Origin: Planctomycetaceae bacterium | GTDB lineage: Bacteria; Planctomycetota; Phycisphaerae; SM23-33 | DNA length: 37,410 nucleotides | Reading direction: 5' to 3' | Assembly (NCBI GenBank): GCA_021371965.1 | Contig: JAJFVE010000129.1 | Span: forward strand, 1 to 37,410 | The notes under the pieces: model-generated | Told to the model about the DNA's origin: nothing | What the model saw: the letters and a program-made list of their open reading frames with translations, nothing else | Databases searched by the model: none | Made by a program: the position numbers and the translations under genes | Part shown: positions 24,573-32,130 of the stretch, piece after piece | How positions within the stretch are numbered: position 1 is the first letter of the stretch | Layout of the letters: each line of letters opens with the position of its first letter

Positions 24573-25397
24573 TCACAGCACTTCGTTCATCGAGCCGCTT
24601 CGGAAGCCCTGCAGATCCAGCGTGACATAGGTGTAGCCCAAGGCCTTGAGGCCGTCGATTATCGTCTCGCGCGCCTGCATCACCAGGCCCATCGCCTCGA
24701 CTGGCAACTCGATGCGGGCGATCTTGTCGTGGTCGCGTACGCGGCACTGCACGAAGCCCAGATCCTTGAGCAGATACTCAGCCCGCTCGATGCGGCCCAG
24801 GCGCTGCGGCGTGAGCCTCTCGCCGTAGGGCACGCGGCTGGCCAGGCACGCCATAGCGGGCTTGTTCCAGGTCTTCAGGCCCATCGCCTGCGAGGCCTTG
24901 CGGATGTCGGCCTTGGTCAGCCCCGCGTCCATCAGCGGGTTGACGACGCCCAGCTCGCGCCCAGCCTTGATGCCGGGGCGCCAGTCGCCGCTGTCGTCGG
25001 CGTTGGCACCGGCGGCGATGGCCTCGAAGCCGCGCATCTCGCCGACTTCCATGAGGCGCTGAAACAGCTCGTACTTGCAGTGAAAGCAGCGGTCCGGCGG
25101 GTTCTCGGCGTACTGCGGATTGTCCATCTCGGCCGTGGGCACTTCTACCAGTTCCACCCCGATATGCCGCGCCAGCTTGATGCACTCGTCGTGCTCGCGA
25201 TGCGCCAGGCTGGACGAAACCCCCGTGGCCGCCAGCACGTTGTCCTTGCCCAGAACGTCAACCGCCAGCGCCAGCAGAAACGTGCTGTCCACGCCGCCGG
25301 AAAACGCCACGACCACGCGGCCCAGAACCGCGATGGACTCCCTCGCGGCCGCCAGCTTCTGGCGCAATTCCGCCGGTAATGCATCGAATGAATTCAT
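24573..25397 (-). CDS. larE: LarE-type ATP-dependent sulfurtransferase
   Basis: This 274-aa PP-loop protein is related to LarE, which supplies sulfur for the nickel-pincer cofactor of lactate racemase. VVAFSGGVDSTFLLALA is the PP-loop. DRCFHCKYELF, GANADDSGDWRPG and MACLASRVPYGERLT are the conserved family blocks; the Cys in CLASR is in the position of the known sulfur donor. I chose ATG 25397 (GGAGAG about 8 nt upstream). The frame stays open far upstream only because it runs by chance into a methyltransferase relic. No larB, larC or racemase gene is nearby, so the recipient is unknown. Confidence 0.9.
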   Translation of the reverse strand: MNSFDALPAELRQKLAAARESIAVLGRVVVAFSGGVDSTFLLALAVDVLGKDNVLAATGVSSSLAHREHDECIKLARHIGVELVEVPTAEMDNPQYAENPPDRCFHCKYELFQRLMEVGEMRGFEAIAAGANADDSGDWRPGIKAGRELGVVNPLMDAGLTKADIRKASQAMGLKTWNKPAMACLASRVPYGERLTPQRLGRIERAEYLLKDLGFVQCRVRDHDKIARIELPVEAMGLVMQARETIIDGLKALGYTYVTLDLQGFRSGSMNEVL

Positions 25398-25435
25398 AAG
25401 GTTTGCTCTCCGTCTCGTCATTATACCGGAAAAAC

Positions 25436-25504
25436 GACGGAAGAATGGAATGGTGGAAGATTGGAAGATGGATGGGCGGACGGGTTGGGGCGGTGGGGGG
25501 GGGG
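25436..25504. repeat. GGAAGAT-type purine array ending in a G10 run
   Basis: The plus strand carries GGAAGAATGGAATGGTGGAA and similar 7-bp-like units, then a run of ten G (25495-25504). It lies between larE and the methyltransferase relic and probably replaced the end of that gene. Confidence 0.6.
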
Positions 25505-25660
25505 CTTGCATCAATTCTTCGATCGTCAGGATCTGCACGCGAGGGTAGTTCTGATTGTTCCAGGACGAGGCATACATGCCGGCTGAGGCGGCAGCCGCTT
25601 GCCAGTGAGCGCGGCCGCGAGTGTTTTCAGTTTTAACCTCAGTGGCCTTTGTACCCTTCG
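25505..25660 (-). pseudogene. DNA methyltransferase C-terminal relic
   Basis: The minus strand reads HWQAAAASAGMYASSWNNQN, then YPRVQILTIEELMQA (ending near 25505), with a stop upstream at about 25661. QILTIEELxxGK after an AG(F/M)Y...W...(Y/H)P segment is the C-terminal signature of a large DNA-methyltransferase family in which it precedes a Pro-rich end. Only this tail remains, without a start or catalytic domain. The frame happens to continue through the poly-Pro repeat into larE. Confidence 0.55.
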
Positions 25661-25770
25661 TTTAACTCTGTAAAGAATTTCTACTAGTGCGGCTAATTTC
25701 TTTCATCACTGCTTGCGTTCATTGCTTTGAGCCACCGGACGAATCCTTGTCGCTTTGCCGCGTTGCGATC

Positions 25771-25857
25771 AGGCCGCCGGCGTCGTGGACAGGCCCCAAA
25801 CCAGGTCGCCGAGGGGACCCGGCTTTGGGGCCTGGGGTCCCACGGCGACGGCGGCCG
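25771..25857. repeat. Long imperfect palindrome (about 30-bp arms)
   Basis: Bases 25772-25800 (GGCCGCCGGCGTCGTGGACA then GGCCCCAAA) pair with 25824-25856. The pairing includes a perfect 10-bp inner stem AGGCCCCAAA/TTTGGGGCCT, an outer GGCCGCCG match, two mismatches and two small bulges. The 23-base loop contains GGTCGCCGAGGGGACCC, which can alternatively pair with 25835-25849. A second hairpin, GCCTCG...CGAGGC, lies at 25873-25901. It could be a palindromic mobile repeat or a structured RNA. Confidence 0.65.
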
Positions 25858-25904
25858 GTGAAACTGCTCCATGGCCTCGAGCGGCGGGTCTCAGCGAGGC
25901 CACG

Positions 25905-26162
25905 CCGGGTGCTTTGTGGCAAAATTGTTCTGGGATGAAGATTTAACCACAAAGGCACGAAGACACGAAGTGACCGGGACGGGATCAGGGACTCATGATC
26001 TGAAACGTCCGATAATATATGTTATGTGTGGTTGTGGGGGGGGGCAACTACACTCTTACGTCAAGCTACCGGGATTCGCAGTGGCATCACAAACCCTACC
26101 CCAACGAAGCGTGGCTGGATTCCTCCGTCCGGACGGTGGATAAGCTGCCCGCCCCGGTCTTC
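25905..26162. other. Non-coding gap with ACACGAAG repeat and G9 run
   Basis: AACCACAAAGGCACGAAGAC at about 25945-25970 belongs to a simple 9-bp-type family. A run of nine G lies at 26036-26044. I see no convincing gene, and the strand beyond 26163 is covered by bioB. Confidence 0.5.
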
Positions 26163-27167
26163 TTACTCCACCCGTGGCGGCAATTCGTCGACGACTACCA
26201 GGCCCAGGTCGGCGATCATTTTCAGATCTTCGTCGGCCCCGCGGCCTTTGGTTGTCAGGTAGTCGCCCACCAGGCAGCTTGTGCCGCCGGCGTAGAACAT
26301 CCAGCTTTGCAGGTCGCGGAGGTTGAGCTCGCGGCCACCGGCGATCTTCAGGTCGACGTCCGGCATGGCCAGGCGGAAAATGGCGATGGTTGCCAGGATC
26401 TCGCTTGGGCTCATGGGCGTGCGGCCGCCCAGCGGCGTGCCGGGGATCGGGTGCAAGAAGTTGAGCGGGCTCACCTGCGGGCGGACCTCGTCGCGGAGCG
26501 TCAAGGCCAGTTCCACCCGGTCGTCCCATGTCTCGCCCAGGCCGAAGATGCCGCCGCAACAGAGCTCCATGCCTGCGGCCCGGGCGGCGGCCAGCGTCGC
26601 GAGGCGGTCGTCGTAGGTGTGCGTCGTGACAACCTGCGCGAACATCCGCCGCGAGGTTTCCAGGTTGTGGTTGTAGCGGACGATCCCGGCGGCAGCGAGT
26701 TCCTGCGCTTGTTGGGGGGTCAACTCACCCAGGGCGGCGCAGCAGCGAATGGCCGCGCCTGAGGGCGACAGGATCTCGGCTGCGGCCTTGATGACGGCCT
26801 GCATGTCGGCGGCGGTCGGATGGCGGCCTGAGTTTACCACGCCGATGTGGCAAGCCCCCCGCCGGTGGGCAGTTTTCGCGGCGTCGACGATCTCTTCGCC
26901 GCCGGTCACATGCGACGGGCACTGCGTCTTGTATCGCGCCGACTGCGCGCACCATTTGCAGTCTTCACTGCATCGGCCGGTCTTGCCCGCGACGATCGAG
27001 CACAGCCGCACCGCCCGCCCGAAGCGGCTGGTTCGGACTTGATTGGCCCAATACAGCAGGTCGTGCAGGTTATCCTGCCACAACGCCGACAGGACCGTCA
27101 GGGCTGCGCGGTCAAGCGGTTGGCCCGACAGGGACCGGCGGCCGATAGATGCAATCTGCTGGTTCAA
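26163..27167 (-). CDS. bioB: Biotin synthase (radical SAM)
   Basis: This 334-aa enzyme inserts sulfur into dethiobiotin in the last step of biotin synthesis. KTGRCSEDCKWCAQSARY contains the CxxxCxxC radical-SAM cluster motif. IRYNHNLETSRR-like IVRYNHNLETS, CCGGIFGLGET and LNFLHPIPGTPL are BioB hallmarks; IAGGREL near the end is also typical. The best start is a TTG at 27167 with no clear ribosome site, 13 bp after the stop of the upstream small-protein gene, so translation may be coupled. No other bio genes are seen nearby. Confidence 0.93.
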   Translation of the reverse strand: MNQQIASIGRRSLSGQPLDRAALTVLSALWQDNLHDLLYWANQVRTSRFGRAVRLCSIVAGKTGRCSEDCKWCAQSARYKTQCPSHVTGGEEIVDAAKTAHRRGACHIGVVNSGRHPTAADMQAVIKAAAEILSPSGAAIRCCAALGELTPQQAQELAAAGIVRYNHNLETSRRMFAQVVTTHTYDDRLATLAAARAAGMELCCGGIFGLGETWDDRVELALTLRDEVRPQVSPLNFLHPIPGTPLGGRTPMSPSEILATIAIFRLAMPDVDLKIAGGRELNLRDLQSWMFYAGGTSCLVGDYLTTKGRGADEDLKMIADLGLVVVDELPPRVE

Positions 27168-27180
27168 GGCAGGGTCGCGG

Positions 27181-27468
27181 TCAGCGGAAGGCCTGCGCCA
27201 GGTCCACCGAATCGAGCAATTCGATAGTGCCTTTGCCCGGATCGAGGGCGTAGGCGTTGAGGCGCTTGGAATCGATGTCGATCAGGTACAGCGCGTCGGC
27301 GCTGACAGCCACCTGGCCGACGGTTCCGGCCATGCCGTAATAGCGGGCAAAGACGGTTCCGGCCTGAGCGGGCTGGCTGGTCTGCATGAACGTGGACAAC
27401 ACGATGGCGCTGAGGACGACGGCCGAGAGCACCAGCGCGGCGATGAGGATATTCTGTGAGTTCTTCAT
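27181..27468 (-). CDS. Small membrane-anchored protein, paralogue of the next gene
   Basis: This 95-aa protein has one N-terminal anchor (ILIAALVLSAVVLSAIVLS), then a short exported domain: VGQVAVSADALYLIDIDSKR, LNAYALDPGKG, LLDSVDLAQAF. The domain aligns by eye with that of the upstream gene at 27487-27780 (aTDGLVVIDLAKRSMRAWTL). It looks like a single beta-propeller blade. Function unknown. It is 13 bp upstream of bioB. Confidence 0.78.
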   Translation of the reverse strand: MKNSQNILIAALVLSAVVLSAIVLSTFMQTSQPAQAGTVFARYYGMAGTVGQVAVSADALYLIDIDSKRLNAYALDPGKGTIELLDSVDLAQAFR

Positions 27469-27486
27469 GGTTGTCTCCCTGGTGGA

Positions 27487-27780
27487 TTACTGACCGGCGG
27501 CCCGGCGGTAGTCGACGTTCAGGTCTCGCACGCCGCGCAGCATGAGCAACTGGTATCGCCCGCCGCGGGGGGCGGTCAGGGTCCAGGCCCGCATGGAACG
27601 CTTGGCCAGATCGATGACAACCAGGCCATCGGTGGCGATCCCGATGCGGGTCGTGTACATCTGGTAGTCCGTCGAGCGGAAGGACTCCTGGGCCTGGGAC
27701 TGCTGGGTGGGCCCCCAGACCACGGCCGCCAGCAACACCACGTTGAGGCAGATCAGCAGGATTATCAACTTGCTTTTCAT
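27487..27780 (-). CDS. Small membrane-anchored protein, paralogue of 27181-27468
   Basis: This 97-aa protein starts at ATG 27780, with GGAG 7 nt upstream. Its N-terminal anchor is LIILLICLNVVLLAAVVWG; the exported part reads TRIGIATDGLVVIDLAKRSM, then RAWTLTAPRGGRYQLL. It shares layout and spacing with the downstream gene, only 18 bp away, and the two are probably a tandem duplication. No known domain recognised. Confidence 0.78.
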   Translation of the reverse strand: MKSKLIILLICLNVVLLAAVVWGPTQQSQAQESFRSTDYQMYTTRIGIATDGLVVIDLAKRSMRAWTLTAPRGGRYQLLMLRGVRDLNVDYRRAAGQ

Positions 27781-27848
27781 CTCATTTCTCCAAAAGGGCA
27801 AAGCCGCCTGGGCCGGCGGACGATCCGTCGCCCGCTGCCGCGGCCTGA

Positions 27849-28037
27849 TCAGTCCAGATACGTCCGGCGCGAGTCGCGGAAGACGACCGCGCAGGTGGCC
27901 GCCAGAAGCACCACGGCGTAGAACGTCGCCAGCACCGGCCAGAACTTGCGGTAGATCGGGGCGGTGAATCCATCGCCGAAGACCCCTACCGCCGGCGTCA
28001 CGACCGACATCATGATCTTGATGAGCGCAGTTATCAT
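27849..28037 (-). CDS. Small two-TM membrane protein
   Basis: This 62-aa protein starts at ATG 28037, with GGGAG 5 nt upstream. Two hydrophobic stretches are visible: ITALIKIMMSVVTPAVGVFG (weak) and FWPVLATFYAVVLLAATCAVV. It ends RDSRRTYLD. It is the first gene of a run of three small membrane-protein genes leading to bioB. Function unknown. Confidence 0.65.
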   Translation of the reverse strand: MITALIKIMMSVVTPAVGVFGDGFTAPIYRKFWPVLATFYAVVLLAATCAVVFRDSRRTYLD

Positions 28038-28355
28038 CGCTGCTCCCTGCGCGGCCACGCCCCCCCACCGCAACCGCTATGGTACAAAACCTTCCGCTCG
28101 AATTATACATCCCGCGGGCGCGCATGCAATCGGGTGCAGAACGATTGCGGTGATTCCGCGGCGGGATCGGGAAGAGCGAGATTATCGAATTGAGCAACAG
28201 ATTAAGAAGATTGCGATAAGGGAAGACGCAGATAACAGCATGATCTTGTCGCGCGATGTTAGCGCCCTGGTCATATCCTTTGCTGACTACCTGGTATATT
28301 TCGATACTGTGGTCAATCTGCCGACAGTACAATTCAGCGGCGCCGGGAGATCAGA
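28038..28355. other. Divergent intergenic region, nothing recognised
   Basis: The 318 bp between the minus-strand start at 28037 and the plus-strand start at 28356 contain an AT-richer middle (about 28160-28310), presumably holding both promoters. No repeat, RNA or gene was seen. Confidence 0.4.
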
Positions 28356-29315
28356 ATGAATCGCAGCAGCTTGATAGTCGCGTGGGCGGCGGCGATTGCG
28401 GGCGGGATTTGGTTGTGCGCCGCTTCGGCGGCCGGCCCTGCGGGCGGCAAGGCGCCGGATCTGGGCGTTAACGCCTCACTCAACGGCAGGCGGGTGCTGC
28501 CGGCGGATAATCCTTGGAACAGGGACATCTCACGCGAGGAGGCCGATCCTGACAGTGCGGCCTTGGTCGCTTCGATCGGCCTGGGCAAACCGCTGCATCC
28601 GGACTTTGGCACCAAGTACGGGATCCCCTATGTCGTCGTGGCTGGCAAGACGCCGCCCGTGCCGGTGACGTTTGAATATAAGGATGAGAGCGACGCGGGG
28701 CCCTACCCGATCCCGCCGCAGGCCCCTATCGAAGGCGGGCCGGCGGCCTCGGGCGACCGGCACGTGCTGGTGATCGACCGCGATAACTGGAAGCTCTACG
28801 AGCTCTTCGCGGCGTATCCCCAGCAAGGCGGCAAGAGTTGGAAGGCCGGCTCGGGGGCGATGTTCGACCTGAACTCAAACGCGCTGCGACCCGCGGGGTG
28901 GACGTCGGCCGACGCGGCGGGTCTGCCGATATTCCCCGGCCTGGTGCGGTACGACGAGGTCGTCGTCCAGAAGGAGTTGGCGCACGCGGTGCGCTTCACG
29001 TGCGTCAAGACGCGCCGGGCATATGTGGCGCCGGCGACGCATTTCGCCAGCTCACGCCGCGACGCCAACCTGCCGCCCATGGGGATGCGCGTGCGCCTTA
29101 AGGCCGCGTATGACATCAGCGGATTTCCACCTGAGGCGCAAGTGATCCTCAAGGGCCTCAAGAAGTACGGGATGATCCTGGCCGACAACGGCGGGGACTG
29201 GTTCGTCACCGGCGCCCCGCACGAAAAGTGGAACGACGAGGCCCTCAACACGCTCAAGAAGGTCAAAGGCAAAGACTTTGAAGTTGTGAAGATGGGTCCG
29301 GTAGTGACACGATAG
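28356..29315 (+). CDS. Conserved secreted protein of unknown function
   Basis: This 319-aa protein has a signal peptide (SLIVAWAAAIAGGIWLCAAS) and a GGGAG site 6 nt before ATG. The mature part is dense in motifs: VLPADNPWNRDIS, LHPDFGTKYGIPYVVV, DESDAGPYPIPPQAPIEGG, GDRHVLVIDRDNWKLYELF, AGSGAMFDLNSNALRPAGW, TSADAAGLPIFPGLVRYDEV, YGMILADNGGDWFVTG. I recall this pattern from uncharacterised secreted proteins in many bacteria, but know no assigned activity. Its many conserved Asp, Glu, His and Tyr residues would suit a carbohydrate- or metal-active protein; that is a guess. It is followed by three hairpins and an oxidoreductase gene. Confidence 0.85.
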   Translation: MNRSSLIVAWAAAIAGGIWLCAASAAGPAGGKAPDLGVNASLNGRRVLPADNPWNRDISREEADPDSAALVASIGLGKPLHPDFGTKYGIPYVVVAGKTPPVPVTFEYKDESDAGPYPIPPQAPIEGGPAASGDRHVLVIDRDNWKLYELFAAYPQQGGKSWKAGSGAMFDLNSNALRPAGWTSADAAGLPIFPGLVRYDEVVVQKELAHAVRFTCVKTRRAYVAPATHFASSRRDANLPPMGMRVRLKAAYDISGFPPEAQVILKGLKKYGMILADNGGDWFVTGAPHEKWNDEALNTLKKVKGKDFEVVKMGPVVTR

Positions 29316-29336
29316 TGAGATGACTCTAGAATCGTG

Positions 29337-29420
29337 CCGCGGACGTCTCATCCGCGGAGCATGCACGAACAACAATGCGAGGGCACAATGCCCTCGCCAC
29401 GCGCGGGCGAGACGCCCGCG
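29337..29420. repeat. Array of three perfect hairpins
   Basis: CCGCGGA/TCCGCGG (29337-29343, 29351-29357), GCGAGGGCA/TGCCCTCGC (29377-29385, 29389-29397) and CGCGGGCG/CGCCCGCG (29402-29409, 29413-29420) have arms of 7-9 bp without mismatch and loops of 7, 3 and 3 nt. They lie between two co-oriented genes and end 12 bp before the next start. Confidence 0.8.
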
Positions 29421-29432
29421 ACACGGTGAAAC

Positions 29433-30467
29433 ATGAACGTCGGCATTCTTGGATTTGCGCACGGACACGTTGGGGCGTATTGCGGGCAGTGGAAGAACAA
29501 TCCGCAGATGGGTGTCAGCGTCGTTGCGGGGTGGGACCATGACGCGACGCGCTTGGCCGATGCGGCAAAGAACTTCGGCCTGACTGCGTGTGCCTCGCCG
29601 CGGGACGTGCTGGCGACGGAGGGCCTTGAGGCTGTCGTCATCGCGGCTGAGACTAACCGGCATGCGGAGCTCGTCGAGCTTGCGGCCGCGGCGGGTAAAA
29701 GCATCGTGCTGCAGAAGCCCATGGCGATCACGATCGAGGACGCCGACCGGATCGTGGCGGCCGTGGAGAAGCATGGCGTGCCGTTCACGATGGCCTGGCA
29801 GATGCGGGTCGATCCGCAGAATCTCAAGATCAAGGAGATGATGGACTCGGGCGTGCTGGGTCGCATCTGCATGGTGCGCCGCCGCCACGGTCTGGCCACG
29901 CACGCCTGGGGCGCGGGGTTCGAGACTTCGTGGCATGTCGACCCGGCGGCCAATCGCGACATCTGGGCCGACGATTCCTCGCACGCCATCGACTTCATTT
30001 ACTGGCTGCTGGGCATGCCCGAGACGGTGACGGCCGAGATCGCCACGCTCGTGAATCCAAAGATTCCCAATGATAACGGCGTGGCGGTCTTTCGCTACGC
30101 GGGTGGACCGCTGGCCGAGGTCAACTGCTCGTTCACGTGCGTGGCCGGCGAGAACACCACCGAGATCGTGGGCGAGAAGGGCGTGATCGTGCAGAACTTC
30201 GGCGACGGCCCCAGCGCCAACAATCCCCGCCCCGCCGGGGCGATTGGACTGAAGTGGTTCATGCAGGATGCAGGTCAGTGGACCGTTGCCGACGTGCCCG
30301 AATGCGCCAACCAGGGCGTGCGCATTGGCGGCCTGTCCGCCCCACTGGCCGAGTTCCTCCAAGGCCGCCGCCCCCCCATCGCAACAGCGAAGGAAGGCCG
30401 CGATGTTCTGCAAATCGTGCTGGCGACGTATGAGTCAAGCTGCACGGGGCGACGCGTAACGTTGTAG
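29433..30467 (+). CDS. Gfo/Idh/MocA-family oxidoreductase
   Basis: This 344-aa NAD(P)-dependent dehydrogenase acts on a sugar or cyclitol. The N-terminal Rossmann loop is VGILGFAHGHVGAY, slightly divergent from GxGxxG. IVLQKPMAITIEDADRIV carries the catalytic-Lys motif (QKP instead of the common EKP). ADDSSHAIDFIYWLLGMPET contains the conserved D..H.ID segment of the C-terminal domain. The start codon lies directly after a three-hairpin array and lacks a strong ribosome site. The truncated relative at 10087-10245 shows the family is multicopy here. Substrate unknown. Confidence 0.92.
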   Translation: MNVGILGFAHGHVGAYCGQWKNNPQMGVSVVAGWDHDATRLADAAKNFGLTACASPRDVLATEGLEAVVIAAETNRHAELVELAAAAGKSIVLQKPMAITIEDADRIVAAVEKHGVPFTMAWQMRVDPQNLKIKEMMDSGVLGRICMVRRRHGLATHAWGAGFETSWHVDPAANRDIWADDSSHAIDFIYWLLGMPETVTAEIATLVNPKIPNDNGVAVFRYAGGPLAEVNCSFTCVAGENTTEIVGEKGVIVQNFGDGPSANNPRPAGAIGLKWFMQDAGQWTVADVPECANQGVRIGGLSAPLAEFLQGRRPPIATAKEGRDVLQIVLATYESSCTGRRVTL

Positions 30468-30469
30468 TA

Positions 30470-30656
30470 ATCAGTAGTCGGTAGCCAGTAGCCCGTGTGA
30501 AGAGTCGCACGAAGAGCGCGTTTCTGTTGTTCACGGATCAGCCACGCCATAACGCTATGGGTGTTCCTGCATGCAATGTTCAGGGACACGCACAACAGAG
30601 TTGTGCGTGGCACACGCGCGTTTCCCCACTGGCTACGGGCTACCGGCTACCTGTCT
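30470..30656. repeat. GTAGCCn heptamer arrays and CACGCACAAC palindrome
   Basis: GTCGGTAGCCAGTAGCCCGT (from about 30474) and its reverse-oriented partner CTGGCTACGGGCTACCGGCT (from about 30629) flank a perfect 10-bp-arm palindrome CACGCACAAC-AGA-GTTGTGCGTG (30587-30596, 30600-30609), which is shared with 12081-12099. Confidence 0.7.
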
Positions 30657-31062
30657 TCAGGATATCCCGTATCTCTGTCAGGAGGAGTTCCTGCGTTGTC
30701 GCCGGCGGGGCTGCGGGCGCCGGGGGCGGGGGCTTTCGCCAGAGACGGTTGACCATCTTGACCATGACGAAGATCGCCAGCGCGATGATGATGAATTCAA
30801 CGATCGTATTGACGAACGAGCCATAGCCGATGGCCACTTCGGCGATCGGCTTGCCGGCGGCATCGACAGCGGCCTTCTTCAGGACGATCTTGTAAGACGA
30901 GAAGTCCAGGCCGCCGGTGATCCAGCCCAGAGGCGGCATGATGATGTTGTTGACCAACGCCGTTACGATCTTGCCGAACGCCACGCCGATGATGATGCCC
31001 ACGGCCATGTCCACCACGTTGCCTCGCATGGCGAAGGCCTTGAACTCGTCGATGAATTTCAT
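30640..31062 (-). CDS. mscL: Large-conductance mechanosensitive channel
   Basis: This 140-aa inner-membrane channel opens on membrane tension to release solutes. [40 protein letters not shown] and PPLGWITGG form the N-terminal helix and pore-lining TM1. [20 protein letters not shown] is TM2. The tail is Pro/Ala-rich followed by an amphipathic helix ([11 protein letters not shown]). I chose ATG 31062 because AAAGGG lies 6 nt upstream. Both sides carry GTAGCC heptamer arrays. Confidence 0.96.
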   Translation of the reverse strand: MKFIDEFKAFAMRGNVVDMAVGIIIGVAFGKIVTALVNNIIMPPLGWITGGLDFSSYKIVLKKAAVDAAGKPIAEVAIGYGSFVNTIVEFIIIALAIFVMVKMVNRLWRKPPPPAPAAPPATTQELLLTEIRDILKTGSR

Positions 31063-31124
31063 GGCAAGCCCTTTCATTCACAAAATGGTATGGCCCCTGC
31101 GGCGTTCTTTCAATCGTCTCGACT

Positions 31125-31191
31125 CAGTAGCTCGTAGCCGGTAAGGCAGTCTCCGGTAGCCATCCTCGGGCGACCGGCTACTGGCTACGGG
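31125..31191. repeat. GTAGCCn heptamer arrays in opposite orientations
   Basis: GTAGCTCGTAGCCGGTAAGG at about 31128 and CCGGCTACTGGCTACGGGCT at about 31171 are reverse-oriented heptamer runs of the same family as at 30474 and 30629. They separate mscL from the M48 protease gene. Confidence 0.65.
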
Positions 31192-32130
31192 CTACTCAAG
31201 GCTTTGCAGACGGCGGATGCGGTCGGCGATGGGCGGATGGCTGTCGAAGATGCTGCTGGCGCGATCCTCGAAGTGCTTGATCGGATGCACAATGTACAGC
31301 GGGGCCGTGGCGCGGTTGGCCACTTCGAGCACTTCCGGATCGTCGGAAAGTTTGGCCAGGGCGCTTTCGAGACCACGGGCGTTGCGGGTGAGTTCGACGC
31401 TGCCGGCATCGGCCATGTACTCGCGCTGTCGCGACAGGGCCATCTCGATGATCTTGGCCAGGATGGGCGCGACAATCGCCAACACCAGCGCCAGGATCAG
31501 CAGGATGATCTGCGCCCCTCCCCCGCCGCTGTCGCGGCTATCGCTGCGGCGCCGCCCGCGGCCGCCGTACCAGAGGCTGCGCAGGAAGACGTCGCAGAGC
31601 ATCACCAGCACCCCCACCATCACGGCCATCAGCATCGCGTAGCGGATGTCGTAGTTCCGCACGTGCGAGAGTTCGTGGGCCAGCACGCCTTGTAGTTCCT
31701 CGCGCGTGAGCTTCTCGCGAAGGCCTGTGGTGATGGCCACGGCCGCATGGGCGGGGTCGCGCCCGGTGGCGAAGGCGTTCATGGCGCTGTCGTCGATGAG
31801 ATAGACTCGCGGCATGGGCAGGCCGGCGGCCACGCTGAGTTCCTCGACGACGTTGAAGAGCTGCGGGTCGTCGCCCTTGGCGATCTGGCGGGCCGAGCTC
31901 ATCGACAGCAGCGCCGACGAGCCGCCGTAGTAGCTCGCCAGCGTCAGGATGAACGCGAGGGTGCCTGCCCCGACCGCCACGACCACGCCGAAAGCGTCCG
32001 TGCCGCCCCACGCCCAGCCGATGAGGTATCCCACGGCTATGAAGAACAGCATGAACACCGCAATGAGAATCACGCTGTTGCGCTTGTTGCGGTCGATCAA
32101 TGTTCTGAAAGTTTCAAGAGGCTGTGCCAC
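31192..32130 (-). CDS. M48 membrane metalloprotease (HtpX-like)
   Basis: This 312-aa zinc protease is probably for membrane-protein quality control. Two TM helices near residues 20-70 precede the catalytic HELSHVRNYD motif; two more TM segments flank a Gly/Arg/Ser loop; REYMADAGSVELTRN supplies the third zinc ligand Glu. The GTG start shares its G with the stop codon of lemA (TAGTG), so the two genes are translationally coupled. A LemA-HtpX pairing is common in bacteria. Confidence 0.94.
   Translation of the reverse strand: MAQPLETFRTLIDRNKRNSVILIAVFMLFFIAVGYLIGWAWGGTDAFGVVVAVGAGTLAFILTLASYYGGSSALLSMSSARQIAKGDDPQLFNVVEELSVAAGLPMPRVYLIDDSAMNAFATGRDPAHAAVAITTGLREKLTREELQGVLAHELSHVRNYDIRYAMLMAVMVGVLVMLCDVFLRSLWYGGRGRRRSDSRDSGGGGAQIILLILALVLAIVAPILAKIIEMALSRQREYMADAGSVELTRNARGLESALAKLSDDPEVLEVANRATAPLYIVHPIKHFEDRASSIFDSHPPIADRIRRLQSLE

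Noticed and set aside
26019..26160. Protein-like frame (YRDSQWHHKPYPNEAWLDSS) next to the G9 run
   Set aside because: It looks somewhat natural but matches no family I can name and then runs antisense into bioB; too weak to call a relic.
637..31191. CRISPR array
   Set aside because: The tandem units are 7-9 bp without unique spacers, and no cas gene is present.
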